From: Echinococcus granulosus
Taxonomy: Eukaryota > Platyhelminthes > Cestoda > Cyclophyllidea > Taeniidae
NCBI RefSeq assembly: GCF_000524195.1
Contig: NW_020170478.1
Coordinates: 210,951-274,950, forward strand
Direction: 5' to 3'
DNA length: 64,000 nt
Shown here one piece after another: positions 1-12,300 of this stretch (position 1 is its first letter; every line of letters starts with the position of its first letter). The notes beneath the pieces were generated by a model, which saw only the letters and a list, made by a program, of their open reading frames with translations, was not told the origin of the DNA and searched no databases. Position numbers and translations under genes: made by a program.

Positions 1-1106
1 ACTTTACAGTGGAAGGTGATAAAAGTCATCCTTTCGTCAGCGCCAAACTGTCTTGAGTGTGAGACAATTTGCGGAACGAGTCTATGCGCAGTGTAGTGCA
101 GGCAGCGATTTGACGGCGGTGGTGGGGCTACCTAACAACTGCATGGTATAGCACTTTGGTCAATGGTTGCAGGCCCGCCTGACGGCAAGGAAACGGATTC
201 ATCTGCTCACTTCAGATTCGTTCACTTAGGCGTGGTCAAATAGCTCAGGGGACAGAGTATGGTGGCTTGCAAACCCATCAAGAGATTAGTAGATTGCAAT
301 TCTCAAACCCGCAAACAATCTACGCGACAGAAAAGGCGGGGAAGAAAGCCCCCAATTTTTCCACCCCCTCTCCGCCGCTAGACAGTGAATAACGCAAGGA
401 CAACAGTTCACGGGGTTAATCATAATAATAAACACAGACTCACTTGGTATAGTCGAAGTTTATTTTGGACCGCTGTGACTGCACAATACTCCAAATGCCC
501 CAGTAGAGGTGAGAGGCCTAAAAGGTGCAGAAGAAGGCGCCTAAAGGGGAGTGAGGAGGGGGGGGGGGGATGAAATAAAGTCTCCAACCCTCCTGAAAAG
601 AAAAAAAACCACTTCAAAATCGAGCTTTAAGATAACCCCGATCTAGGAAATTGGCAGCCCACTCGCTGCATTTTGAGACTGTTCAGACACAATTTTGCGT
701 AAACATTCACCCGACTACCTGCCAAGATCACGCATGTTAACGTTTTGATGGTACAGTCACGGAGAGTGTCTAGAATTGTGTGTGTGCTACTACTGGATCC
801 CCCTTCCCCCCCCTTTCAAAATCGACGCACACGTCATACGTGGGTCTGTGAGGCTAGTCCAGCTCATTCCAGACGCCAGTCTTCAAAATGGGTAGTAGCG
901 GCTGCAACGGTGAATGCATACACGTTGTAGCAGCAGCCCCAACGACAGCCGTACTTACAAGACCTTCCATTCCGAAGCTTCTTTACGGGTGTCAGTCGAG
1001 CTCTGAGATGAAAAGTTTTAAAATGCTTGACATTCAGGCCAGCTTTGACTTGGACGCCCATAGTAAAGCATGCTACGGTAACTAGCGTATAATCATGCCA
1101 AGAACA
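1..1106. other. Left-end stretch without a recognisable gene
   Basis: No ORF here resembles a known protein. A run of ten G occurs near 560-570. A segment near 231-312 has a perfect pol III A-box-like string (TAGCTCAGGGG at 241-251) but only a degraded B box, and is discussed as a possible tRNA-derived remnant. The rest is presumably 3' flank of the ethanolamine kinase gene. Confidence 0.5.
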
Positions 1107-2592
1107 TCATAAAATTATTTTTTGGAGCTCTGCCAAAACTTCGCTTTGATATTGCCTCCAATAGTAAACTCCACGTAGTTTATTGTGCTCTGCCTTATGG
1201 GCCATTAAATTTGAGACCTGGGAAAATAAACCATAAACGATTCGGTGGACGTGAAAGGACCCTTTGAAAACTGCCTTTTACAAGAATAAGTTTAACCGGT
1301 CATGGTGATAAGATGGGGTAAGAGACTGATCGGCGCTCTAAGTTACTCCACCCTTCCACTAACTCCTCATCGCCAATTAGAAGTCACAAACGAAAGCTTA
1401 CGAGAGTAAAATTTTGAATCTCGTCTAGCCACGCATCAATTTCATCTGCATCGATGGGTGGAAGTTCAGTTGAAGTGCAGTTCGAGTGTTTTTTGAAGGC
1501 ACGAAGGTACGTTCGGACCCATTCGGCTTGAAGTATGCGCGAGGGATACCGCGAAAAATCATGATTTGCCATACCTTGATTTAAGAGAGAAAAATGAGAA
1601 GAGAAGGAGTTAACGAAGACTTACCCGTGTATTCGCAGAAGTGATTGGCAATATCATAGCAGACATGGTTGTAGCCGCAGTACTCGAAGTCAATAAAATG
1701 AATTGAACCTAAAGGGGTGAACATGAGAAAAATGGTAATCAAGGGGTACCCTTGTCTGTTGACAAAACAATATTTCCAAAAAGCAAGTCATTGTGGCAAA
1801 ATCTCACAGGTGATTTTGCTGTTGAGAGAAGTTTTCGGAGGAATAAAACCTCTTCTATTAGGTACTCCTTAGTCGGAAACACCTCATTCAAACTACACAA
1901 ATGAGATAAAGGGGAAGAAGAGCAAACTTATTATCAGTAACCCCGTCACCAGCACAGTTTGCAGTTGTTTTAGGCAAGAGGATATCAGAGATGAGGCTAA
2001 TAAACTTCAAAGCTGAGTTCAGAACACAAGGACTAGTGTCGAAGATAAATCCAACATCAGAGAAGTGCTGCTCCGCGAATTCATCGATTGGGAGTGTATG
2101 CAACCCAGCCATCTTCTCTGCAACCATTCTAGACAGCGAATAGGTAAGTAAATTTATCCTTTAAAACCAACTCACTTGAAGTACTTGGGCTCAGAAAGAA
2201 GTTCATAGGTAACGGTTGAACCCGGCAGGTATCCGTAGCAGATCCCATTGGTGAATTTAGAAAAGACTCTGCTGGCAAAGTTCAATTGATTAAGAATCCA
2301 CAAATAAATGGCTTCCCGATCTCTGTCGATGTAAAGTTCTGTCTGATAGCCGAAAATACGTACCAGGACGCAGTTTTCCTGCGTGAGTGGTTGCTCGAGA
2401 AAAACACCAAGAAGAATGTTTGAAGTACCCTCATTGAATAGCTTATGTAAATGATTAAAAGCTAAAAAATACTTTAAATTGAAGCTTGTCGAATGGCCAC
2501 TCCGGTTTAACTATAGACATGAGCGACTGAATGTTGGGCATATCCTTGTAACTTTCAAGTCTTAAATCCACATCTTTGACTGGACCTGGCAT
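1107..2592 (-). CDS. ETNK: Ethanolamine kinase, seven-exon gene
   Basis: Phosphorylates ethanolamine with ATP in the cytosol, the first step of the CDP-ethanolamine (Kennedy) route to phosphatidylethanolamine. Exons read on the minus strand: 2592-2473, 2441-2176, 2128-1928, 1892-1750, 1708-1625, 1574-1402 and probably 1217-1107. Phases agree at every junction and give about 365 aa, close to animal ethanolamine kinases. The Brenner phosphotransferase motif is seen as CHNDLLFGNIV and the choline/ethanolamine kinase motif as IDFEYCGYNHVCYDIANHF. Upstream blocks LVRIFGYQTELYIDRDRE and FTNGICYGYLPG match the N-lobe of the family. Introns are tiny: 31, 47, 35, 41, 50 and 184 bp. The last exon is the weakest part: it has a strong acceptor (ttattttcccag) and the right phase, but apart from an FTLVSNL start its sequence is poorly conserved. 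Choline kinase is a less likely alternative. Confidence 0.92.
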
Positions 2593-3354
2593 TGTTAAAT
2601 TGATGACAAGGAGATGCAGTAGAAAAGTGCAGAAAATAACGTGTAAAGAGCGACGTTTGTCAAGGAGGAAAAACGTGTGCGATAGGCCAAAATCTCGCGA
2701 GAAAGCGCTTTTATCATTGGGGTTGTCATAGCGATAAAGGTTATAAGGGGGTTATTAACTGTGTTCAAATTTTTCAATAACATTTATCATGAGTACTTAA
2801 CTTTGCTCTCCTCTAAAGAAGATAGACATTGCTATTTTATGACCGAAAATAACTCACCAGAAAAGCCAGTGTTTTTTCGGAGTATGGTGTGCAAGAGCCG
2901 TATCCTAACAGGTAAAATATAACGGCAAAATATATTTTTCGAGCAAACATTGTTAAGACTTTTCGAGTAAAAAAAACGAAAAATTCATTTCATGCGAAAC
3001 AACTCGGAAAATTGGGTGACGCTTAATGGGACTTCAATAACGTCAATGAAACACCATCTGCAGCCACATCTTGTTTTGCAAATCCTTAATTAATTTGAGC
3101 ACTTATTTTTGAATGTATCTCAAACGAGGAAATATAGCTCCAAAATATGCTCCTGCATATCTATACCAAGTAGTGTTTAAAGTTCCTTTTTAAAATAGGT
3201 ATCACAATTTGTAAAAAGTATTTATTGGCATCTGTAGTGCAGTTTTTTTGTAATCAGCTTATGGTACGTTTTTTAGGTGACTTAAAATTAGTAAATGACC
3301 CGAAAGGAGTCTATGCTTATTATCTGTGATTCGCGTCTTTGAATTTACCACAAG
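2593..3354. promoter_or_regulatory. Divergent intergenic region between ETNK and ATP5PF
   Basis: These 762 bp separate two divergent start codons, ETNK on the minus strand and ATP5PF on the plus strand, so both promoters must lie here or within the first transcribed bases. The sequence is AT-rich with several A/T runs. No TATA box or initiator was identified with confidence. The bases immediately before the ATP5PF start read ccacaag, so a trans-splice acceptor directly at the ATG is possible but unproven. Confidence 0.5.
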
Positions 3355-3756
3355 ATGAGTGCTCTCCGCTGCAGTCGACTACTCGCAAGTCGCGCTTTTT
3401 CTATCACTCAGCGGGCAACATTCGCTACTCAACCAGTTGCAGACCCCATTCAGCGGGCATTCGTTGAAAAACTGCGTGAATACCAAGGAAAGTCTAAAAC
3501 CGCTGAAATGGGCCTTGTTGAAGCTTCGCAAGCCCAAATCAAATCTCTTAAGGACAGTCTAGAAAAACTTGACAAAGTCTTCAATGCCAAAGGTGTAGAC
3601 ATGACTCAGTTTCCAGTGCTGCAACACAAGGAGCCAGAACTTGTTAATCCGGGTTCCTCCGTTGTCGTTGATTACCCGCCCGCTGAAATTCTTCAAGATG
3701 TTGAGGAGGTAGAACGACCGGATTGCATTCTAACGAAGGGGCCAATCGTTTTTTAG
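3355..3756 (+). CDS. ATP5PF: Mitochondrial ATP synthase coupling factor 6 (F6)
   Basis: A 133-residue intronless ORF. F6 sits in the peripheral stalk of mitochondrial F1Fo ATP synthase and helps connect F1 to Fo. Residues 1 to about 25 (MSALRCSRLLASRAFSITQR and onward) are rich in Arg, Ser and Ala and lack acidic residues, as expected for a matrix-targeting presequence. The diagnostic family block follows as DPIQRAFVEKLREYQGKSK, then a helical lysine-rich stretch and a TQFPVLQHKEPEL segment corresponding to the FPTF block of mammalian F6. Mammalian precursors are about 108 aa. This one has an extra tail of roughly 38 residues that is acidic and ends in GPIVF. The start is the first ATG in the frame and gives the presequence. 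The overlapping ORF in the +1 frame is a shadow. Confidence 0.93.
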   Translation: MSALRCSRLLASRAFSITQRATFATQPVADPIQRAFVEKLREYQGKSKTAEMGLVEASQAQIKSLKDSLEKLDKVFNAKGVDMTQFPVLQHKEPELVNPGSSVVVDYPPAEILQDVEEVERPDCILTKGPIVF

Positions 3757-6700
3757 ACAACTTATCAATGTTTCATCCCCTCTACCTAGGGTCACTTTGA
3801 AGAAAAGCTTACTGCTTTGCCGGTTGTAAACTTGTATCCGAATCCCTGAAATCAACGTCTGCCATAAACATATTGTTCTTTAGTTGGGTCATGTCACTTT
3901 GAGCTCATCAGGAATCAACCTGGCATTTAAATTGATCTCACTAGGTTTTTTATACCCAATTTTATTTGGTTCTCTAAGCTTTGCCATAATATAGTTTGCC
4001 TATCTGAATTTAATTGGTATGTGCAACTAAGGAAGAGCTGTTTACTTGAACTACTATGGCAGTGGCACAAATCTTGATATGCTTAAAAGTAATAGCTGGA
4101 ATAATCGTCTGGTGGGCTTTGGGCACCACTAAACCGTTAGGAGTTGAGTGATCTTATCCCATTCTGGCCCTTTTGGTAGCCCGTGCTGCGTGTCGTCGGC
4201 ATGGCCTGATAGGCGCGTCTCTGTGATGGTTATACTCAACCGCTACTGCTGCGGCTCCGTTTATCTCGTGGATTTTGGTGTAACTTCTTTATTTTACTAT
4301 TTCTCGCAGGCAAATACATTTTAATGGCAAATTCTGTTCCCAAAATATCTTGCGATTGGTTATCCCCAAGTAGAATTGTTCCGCAACTGCAGGAGAGGTC
4401 TTCATGTCTATCGTTTACTTCTTAATCGTGGCACTTAATCTGGGTTGGGAATCGTCCGCAATCGACAGCAGTCGGCAGTTGGGTGTCGTTTCCGTCTTAA
4501 TAGAAGGGGCAGGCAAGTGGGTAAACAGGCAAGTGACGAGGCCCCACACGACTGACCTGGATGATCTCCAAAGTTGGCTGCAAGCGGGTGCTTGTTAACC
4601 ATCTCCGACATTCAACCTAGAGTTTATTTGGCTGGGTTAGTCGAAAAAGTTGATTTCCATCTGCTGACTCTTCTTGAGAAACAAGCGGAACTGATGAGTC
4701 GGTTGGCTGCTGCAAAACTTAACCATGAGAGAATTTTCCTGTCTGGGCAGAAAGCGGAGGTGGGTGGTGACATGCCGTTCCCGTACCTACACTCCCTAGG
4801 CTTCTCCAGGTTTCAGTTGATCATCGCCTGTTCTTCGCGTTAAGCAATCAAGGGATCGCATGCGAATCGCACGAGGCAGTCGGGAAACGATTGAGAGGGA
4901 TATTTTTATTTTTAGGAATCTGGTGTTTGCGGGCTGTACTTTGTTCCCAACCCGAGTAGCCGATCAGTTGACAAAGCCTCAAATGCAGATATTTTTAGTA
5001 GCTGACATGTCCGATGGTATGCGCATACGTGATGTGCACTGGTGAAGTAGAGTTTCCTGCCACTCCCGTCTGCTAGTTGCTTTTATTTGACCTTAACTCT
5101 GACCTTGACAACGGCCAATCAGAGTGGAGCGAGGGCCCTCGCAGCACAATGTTTGGAGCACTAGCCACCGCAAATGGAAACTTCTGAAAAATTGAAACAA
5201 GTGCCTTTCCAGGGGCACCAGACATCTCTAGCACAAGTGCAGAACCAAGAGCTTGCAATCATCGATTCCTGTCGAACCATCATTACCTTCAGACTTGACA
5301 TGAAGGGTAGACAGTTGCCACTGTCTCTTTTGATGTGTCATTAATCAACCACCCTGCCACACTTTAACCCGTGATGGCCTAGAGGGTGGTGGATTTAAGA
5401 AGTGGAAAGAAGAAGACCACATTGGCATCCTATTATGCGCTACTTATATTCACATAAGTAGACGGGGTGACGGATGAAAAAGCAGAGGGAAATGCTTTGA
5501 ACCATGCGGACCAAAGAAGTGCATTTTTCTACTTTTGGGGAATGGGGGTGAATGGACGAAGCCACTTTATTCTTAAATAGATGTGTACAAATTTGAAAGA
5601 CCTTGTGCCGGCGACAACTTTGATGGGGCATCACCTTCGTGTGGGGCAATTGTACCGTCATCTAGAAAAGAGGAAAAAGGAAGTAACTTCAGGGAGCTGA
5701 TAAGCATGGAACGGGGTACGAAATTGGCAAGAGCCAAAGGAGCCCGGCTGATGGAAGAGCAATGTCACAGCTTTGGAAGTGACCTAAATTTTGGCAAATG
5801 GCATTGAACACAAAGAGCAGGTGTGACAAATTAGGCGCTGAATGTTGTTAAAGACTCCCTACATCAAGGAAGTGAGGCGTAAAACAAAAAAAAAAAATAA
5901 AATAACAACAAACTGTCTTTCTAATCTCGAAGGTGCAGTGTTTTTCTATGCAAAATAATAACCGTAACATCTCCGATGGTGCTCGCATTTCTTTATTTTG
6001 TGTTATGGCCGTAGCTAAACACCATAAACAAAATACACGACTAAACGGGTCCCCAAATGCAACAAAGCTTTCCTAACGTTTAAATTTACTTTTCGAAAGT
6101 TTGTTTAGTGAGCTGGTTTTAGATCGTTTTACTAACGTCGCAAATGCAGAACAAAGAGTTGCTTATTAAAAAACCAAGAAAACTAAGGTGAATTGTTGTC
6201 TTGATTACTTCCGTTTCAATTTTAATCGTTTCGTTAAAGCGTGGAAATAATTCTTCGATGCACTTCTCATGTGTTATTTAACTCTTACGCAGTAATAAAG
6301 AAGTGTTACACATATTCTACAATAGCTATAGCGCTTTTACTTATTTTAAACTACATTTGTGATTAAAGAATGCACTGAAGAAGCTGGGTCGTAGGAATCC
6401 AAGTCCTTTTATCTACATCTAGACAAGCTTTGAAGGCCGAATGTCAATGAAAAATGATAAATTCTTGCTAGACCCACTCAGGGCCTAGGCGTGTCACGAC
6501 TACCATCCGTGCACAATGTGAAACTGTGCCAGGCAGCTTTGCAAAACATCAATGTTTCTTAAATATGCCCACATAAGGGAACACCTTTTGAAAAAGAAAG
6601 CGTCGGTATCAGCAAAACTACAACACAATATTTGGTTGTTCAGATTTCACTTAGTATATCGCTAATACAATGAAGGAAGGTCTGCTGTATTTTCCTGACG

Positions 6701-9362
6701 TTGGCCACGAAGTTTAAAAATGCTGTCGTAAGAATATTTAACACTCTCAAATAAAAAGTGCAGCAAGCCTTAAATTCCAGCATCCAAAAAACTCCTTCTA
6801 CCTTTTCTGATGATTGTTGATATGAACTGATGTTCGATGATTTAACCTTGGAAGCAACCAAATCGGTTAAAATTCCAGAAAATGGGTAATTTTGCATTTT
6901 TAAAACCTTTTTGTTTGATGCTCACAGATTCTTCTTGGATTGAAGTAGCCTCTAATTATTTGGAAAAAGTCGAATCTCCTTTGTAAGAGTGATTATAATC
7001 TTAACCTAGTGTAAAATTTCAAAAATAACAACATTATTGGGAATTTCAAAGAATATAGGATCAAGTCAAGCCTAATCTTCTTGCCTCGCGTAAACGAATT
7101 TAAATTTTATGATTATTTACCATGTTTTCATTTAAGTTTATCTAAATTTCTACTGCTGCACAATCCAGGAACTGTCTTCGGTGGCGCTTCTTTAGTTTTA
7201 ACGGCATTCATCAGTACGTCCGTCTCATACAGATTCGCCATAGGTTATTTTGTTGCTGTGATTGAGGTGAACACTACTGCCTCCAGGATTTATTTCTTTT
7301 AGACATATGACAGGCCATCTGTGCCGTTAACATGTCGCATTTCTCTTTGGTAGCTCATTAGCATGCAAATTATTCTTAAATTTTTCTGTAGGTTCATGTA
7401 GTTGTTGAATTTAACCCTTCACTCGACTGGGTACTTAGTCGTACAATTTTTTCAGGCACGCACTCGCATTTTCCTATACGCGCATTGACAGTAGTATAGC
7501 GCGCGTTTTCATGAGTGTCAGCCTAAGGTCTCCGTTTTGCCTAAAAGACTCCCACATATCAACCTGATTTGCTCCCGGGTTTTTTTCTTCAGAAACAGGT
7601 AGCATTAATGTGTCATTAGGCAAGAATTCCCATTCCTATAAAACAAGGTCACGCAATATATAGGGCTGCAAAATTACTGCTGAGAAGATCTGCACTTCAG
7701 TTAGGATGGTTAGGATGAAGATAACGCAACAGTGTGCCACTCATCCTTAATCAAACTTGAGTGGTCATCGACACGTCTTGGCATTATATTAACGAAATCA
7801 CCTAGCGGGAAATTGATAAGAGGGAGAGGGTTTTTATGGAAGGGATCTTTTGACTTAAAAATGAACAGACGGTGCAGAATGGAAGAGGCAATGAGGACTC
7901 CTTCGTCTGATGCAACCTCAACTATCAGCAGCTTAAGAAATCGCCTAGACAGTGTAGCAACTCCCACACCAAATTCCCTATTTGGTCAAAAAGTCTAGCG
8001 CGTAGCATGAAGGCACATGAAAACCATTAGTTTATGCTCTGCAGTGAGCAGGTGTACCTCGATAAATCGGTGCGCTTTATATGTTTCCTTGACTAATTTT
8101 AAAAGTAATTTAGGTTGTGGCATATTCGACAACAGTTAATGCGGGTTTAAGCGAAACAACAGGAAGACAAAGAAGTAGTCAGCGTTTCCGGAGCCAAGTA
8201 AATTGTCTCGAAATTAGTTATTTTGGTAAATTTGCCAAACGTTGAAAACTCTAAATTGGCCAGGCAATTGTCACCTATGGAGTACTTTGTGGACTCAAAT
8301 TACAATCACCACGCATCCTAAAGTACATGTTGGAGTCTATTTATGTACCGAAAAGTGCCTATTATAATTTGCAAAGGGTTCAAAGACTGCTGATCTTGTC
8401 AAATCTCCAGTTTGTTTGCAAAGTTCCGAAGGCATTTTGACGGAGAATCTGTGGAAAGAGCAGTCCTTCACTCCACGCTAATACAAATACCGCTTGCCAT
8501 TTGAACGCTCAGATCAACTAAAAAGACTGCAAAGCTCTTCATCCTGCGGCTCATATCAACCATAAATGCACCGATTGTATGACAAATTATCCTCCAAAAT
8601 TCTTCTCAACCGATCCAGCTAATCCCAAAAGGCGTTTTTGCCCGTTTTAACAAAAGAACTCAAGTTTCTCCAAGCGACAAATAGATTTGATCGGGAATAA
8701 TGTCAGCCAGACAGAAACAAGAAAACATAAGAATCTAAGTGATTCAAAACGGTGCTCATCACTAGGTGTACCAAATCCGGGAGTTCCACAGCCTTGACCT
8801 TGAATTGTCCAATAAACTCGAAGTTTGGATTACTTAAAACGCCCGGAAAAGTATTAGCGAATTCTTAAACCAGGACTCATATACAATCTGAAATCTCACT
8901 TTGAGCATATTATGTTCAAATAATGAAGAGTTATTAGCTCAAGTCGAAAAAATGCTAAAAATGAGATACCAAAAAAATGCCTGAAACTCGGGGGCTAAAA
9001 AAGCGTTGAAAAGTTGGGGGAATTGCGGTAAGCAAATAAAAGATGTAGCATTCTAAAATAGTCAAAGTCTATATTTTGACGCTAGTCAACCGTTGACAGT
9101 TTATTCGGTGTTAATTTACAGGTGTTTTAATTCGACGTCGTTTTGTGATCTTGAAGCCGGAAAAAGACACGATAGACTGAGATTCTTACCTATAACATAT
9201 ATTTGCTATAACTTATGGGCAGTGACAAGTCAAACCACTTGCTGAGTCCCGATAAATGCTGTTTCTCATTTCACAGAACATTACGTCTGAATTATTTGAT
9301 AAAGAAATGCAAAATCGGGAAAATTTCGCGAACTTTATAGGCCACTGAGTAAAAACACTGAC
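3757..9362. other. AT-rich stretch between ATP5PF and the last recognised dixin exon
   Basis: No gene is recognised. Small plus-strand ORFs at 4404-5045 and a pair of overlapping opposite-strand ORFs at 7710-7998 match no family I know. A 3' terminal part of the minus-strand dixin-like gene, including a DIX domain if it has one, would be expected here, but I could not find its conserved residues. The region contains many A/T runs, for example near 5884-5905. Confidence 0.5.
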
Positions 9363-12300
9363 TAACAAGACGTACGACAACGTGGAGTAGGGTTGACCAT
9401 TGTCCAGTCTAAAATTTGTCTGTTGAACAGTGTCCAATGGACTGCACGGCGTATTGGGGATGCTCTCCGAGCTGAAACTCCACGTGTGAGGGCCATTGGA
9501 GGGAACGATGGTGGTGGGATTACCGGTTACTCGCTGTCGAAGGTTTTCGTTCTCCGTCTTAAGGCGTTTTAGCGATGTTGTCAACTCTCCCACGGCATGG
9601 CGAAGCTCGGCATTGTCAATCTGTCAAGGAGGAAAATAGTTGCTGCTCTCAGAGGGGAAACACCAAATTCTCTGTATTTTAATGTTTAAATTTGGAAGAG
9701 TAGGGGTGGAATCCCAGAGAGGAACAAGGCAAAACGATTAAGAATCTACTGTCTTAGGGAATTGAATAGAGAAAGCGACAAATATTTAGCATTCTATCCA
9801 CTACTGCCTATTTGGAAACGCCCTTCAAATCGGGTAAGCTCGGATTGTTGCCAAACAGAAGTATCCACGGCCTTATTGCCCAAGGTGCCAAAAAAGAGAA
9901 GGAAAGACGCAGTACAAATGGGGGGTATGGTATTGGTCCCGGAGTGACGTAAATTTGGTTCTTTTCAAAAAGGTGAGGTTAAACAAGACTCTTAAGTTGC
10001 GTAATTATGGGGCCTTGAGATGCTGAAAAAGAATAGGAATTCTACGGGGTGATCATATGCACAATTGAGACATTCGATCAAAGCAGGCGCAGGGATTGAT
10101 GGAATGCAAGTCGAGGCGGCAGAAAGCGGTCTATCCATGACACTCAGTATCTCAAATGATATGTACCCTTTCAACAGCTCGCATACAGACAGCAAATCAA
10201 GCAGCGTTAACTACGTGGACGTGTAATTTGATAGCGAAACAAGATTTTGGTCGGAATATTTTGGGATAAAAGCTGTCATTTTGGAAAAAAGAAACTTCCT
10301 GCTCTTAGACTACCCGAGTAAGTTATGAGCAATGCCGTGAACTAACCTTTTCAGACACGTACTAGCCACGCAAATGGTGACCCAATCGTTTTAAACTATA
10401 TAATTTAAACGCTAGCGCAATTAACAAAAATAAGGCCCACTAAATTATTAGCCCAACATTCGAGTGCACATTGGTAATTTTTGAAGCAGGAATAATTTTC
10501 TACGCCACTACTTCCGGCTTCAGAGTAAATCCAAAAACCGACAAGTCAAAATTTAAAAGGAAGCCCTTTAAGTAGGTAGTTCCAGTAAAAAAATGACACC
10601 GTATATGTAAAGCTTTAATAAATTGGATGGCGTAATGCTAAACCCAAAGTCACTTTATGCTATCGCCTAGTACCGTTAAAAGCATAAGAAAGCTTTCTAT
10701 TACTGATTCAATGACCTATTCCTCCCTCGTTTAAATCACTAAGTGTTGTAAATAAACGATATATAGGATTGATCAATACTTTATCAAATGTTAGGGGTAA
10801 TGAAACTCCACTTCCATTAAAAGCCGATATATTTCGCTACATTTTCAGAATCAAAGTCTTGTCATAGTAGGGTCCTTTTTTACACTATTCTGTGAATCTA
10901 TCTCTGAAAGGCCACGCGTCTTCCCTGCCGCAAAGTTTTGGCTACAAATTCTGATCATTTCTTGCATAAAACAAATATGAATGCTACATTTCCCCTGGCT
11001 GACTAATGCCAAAGGAGCCTGGTATTTAAGATGAAACACCTAGGCAGCAGCGTCAGGGATAAAAGCTGCCTTCGGCCTTTCATCCGACTCACTAAGCAAG
11101 CGTCCATTGCCTCTGTTCGAGCCTTCAAGAGTCGATGCAAACTTTCAATTGTGGTAGGAGATGATCTAAGAAACATAGATAAAACATATTTATGTAAAAG
11201 ATGAAGACTAGTTGGTTTAACAAAAATAAACTTTCTAACTAGACAAGTTTTATTAATTATGAAATTGAGTATAAAACCAACTGGAGTTAGATTTATGTCG
11301 CAGGTCGATTATTCATTCACCAGCCTTTTTTGATTGGTGAACGACGGGTTGGGGCAGTAATGCACCTCTTTAAAATAGTGTGGAAATGAATTCTAAAATT
11401 TGGTCGGTTTTTTAGCTTAGATGTGAAGTGACTGAGGTTCATTTGCACGCTTAGTTCCTCAAATGAGTAAAAGTCGCAGAACTTTTAAATGCTTGGTTCA
11501 TTATTTTGCAGCCTTCGATAAAGTTTTCCAAATAAATGTCACGGAAGTTGACTAACCTTAGAAAGGTCTCATCACCGATGGAATTGGTCCTTTGACGTTG
11601 GATATCTCCATTCCTCCACTTTTCATCGGTTTGTGTGCTCTAGGGGCGTAAAGTCGTTTGTTAGCCGTGATTTTTTTGCGCACATGCGACGTTGCATTTC
11701 CGGCGGTCACAGCAGTACTTCGGTTTTAGCAGAGGTCATAAAGCGCATGAGTTCTGTAATTCTTGACTCAATTTTTCACCTTAGTGAAAGAGCATGAGTA
11801 CTTGCTGGTTGTGCAATGCACCGCCTCACCGATACTCGGCAAAAGTGACTTAAGAGGTGCCTGCGATTGTGGGGGCGGGGAGACGTCCAACAACCCCATA
11901 CCGTGGTTACTGTGCTTTATTGTGGTCGGTTAAAACGCCCTGAATTGGAACAAATGGTAGAGGTCGTTGTCTGGTTGGCTTACCCGATGGATGGGGTCAC
12001 AATGGGTGAATGAACTGATAAATGGATGGACGGGTCGGCCTACACGCGGTTAGATAGAGCTGGATGAATAATTGGCGATCATGGATGGAATAATAGCTTG
12101 ACGAAAAGGTAGATAGGTGGTAGAGTACTGCTTATGTGGATGTCGAGGTTGACGAGCGGGCACAAGACTGCGCTCCTTGTGTGTTCGTGATCCGGATCGG
12201 GAACTAATGTCAAGGCACAGGTCGCTTCAATTTATCACTCAGAGCAATTCGCGCCAATTCAGTGGCAATGAACCGAGCCGCTGAATCATCGGACTAATGA

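Noticed and set aside
4404..5045. Three neighbouring plus-strand ORFs after ATP5PF, the first with a signal-peptide-like start
   Set aside because: They are in different frames, without splice sites that would connect them and without recognisable domains.
7710..7998. Overlapping open frames on both strands (about 85 codons each)
   Set aside because: Neither resembles a known protein, and mutual openness is common in short AT/GC-balanced segments.
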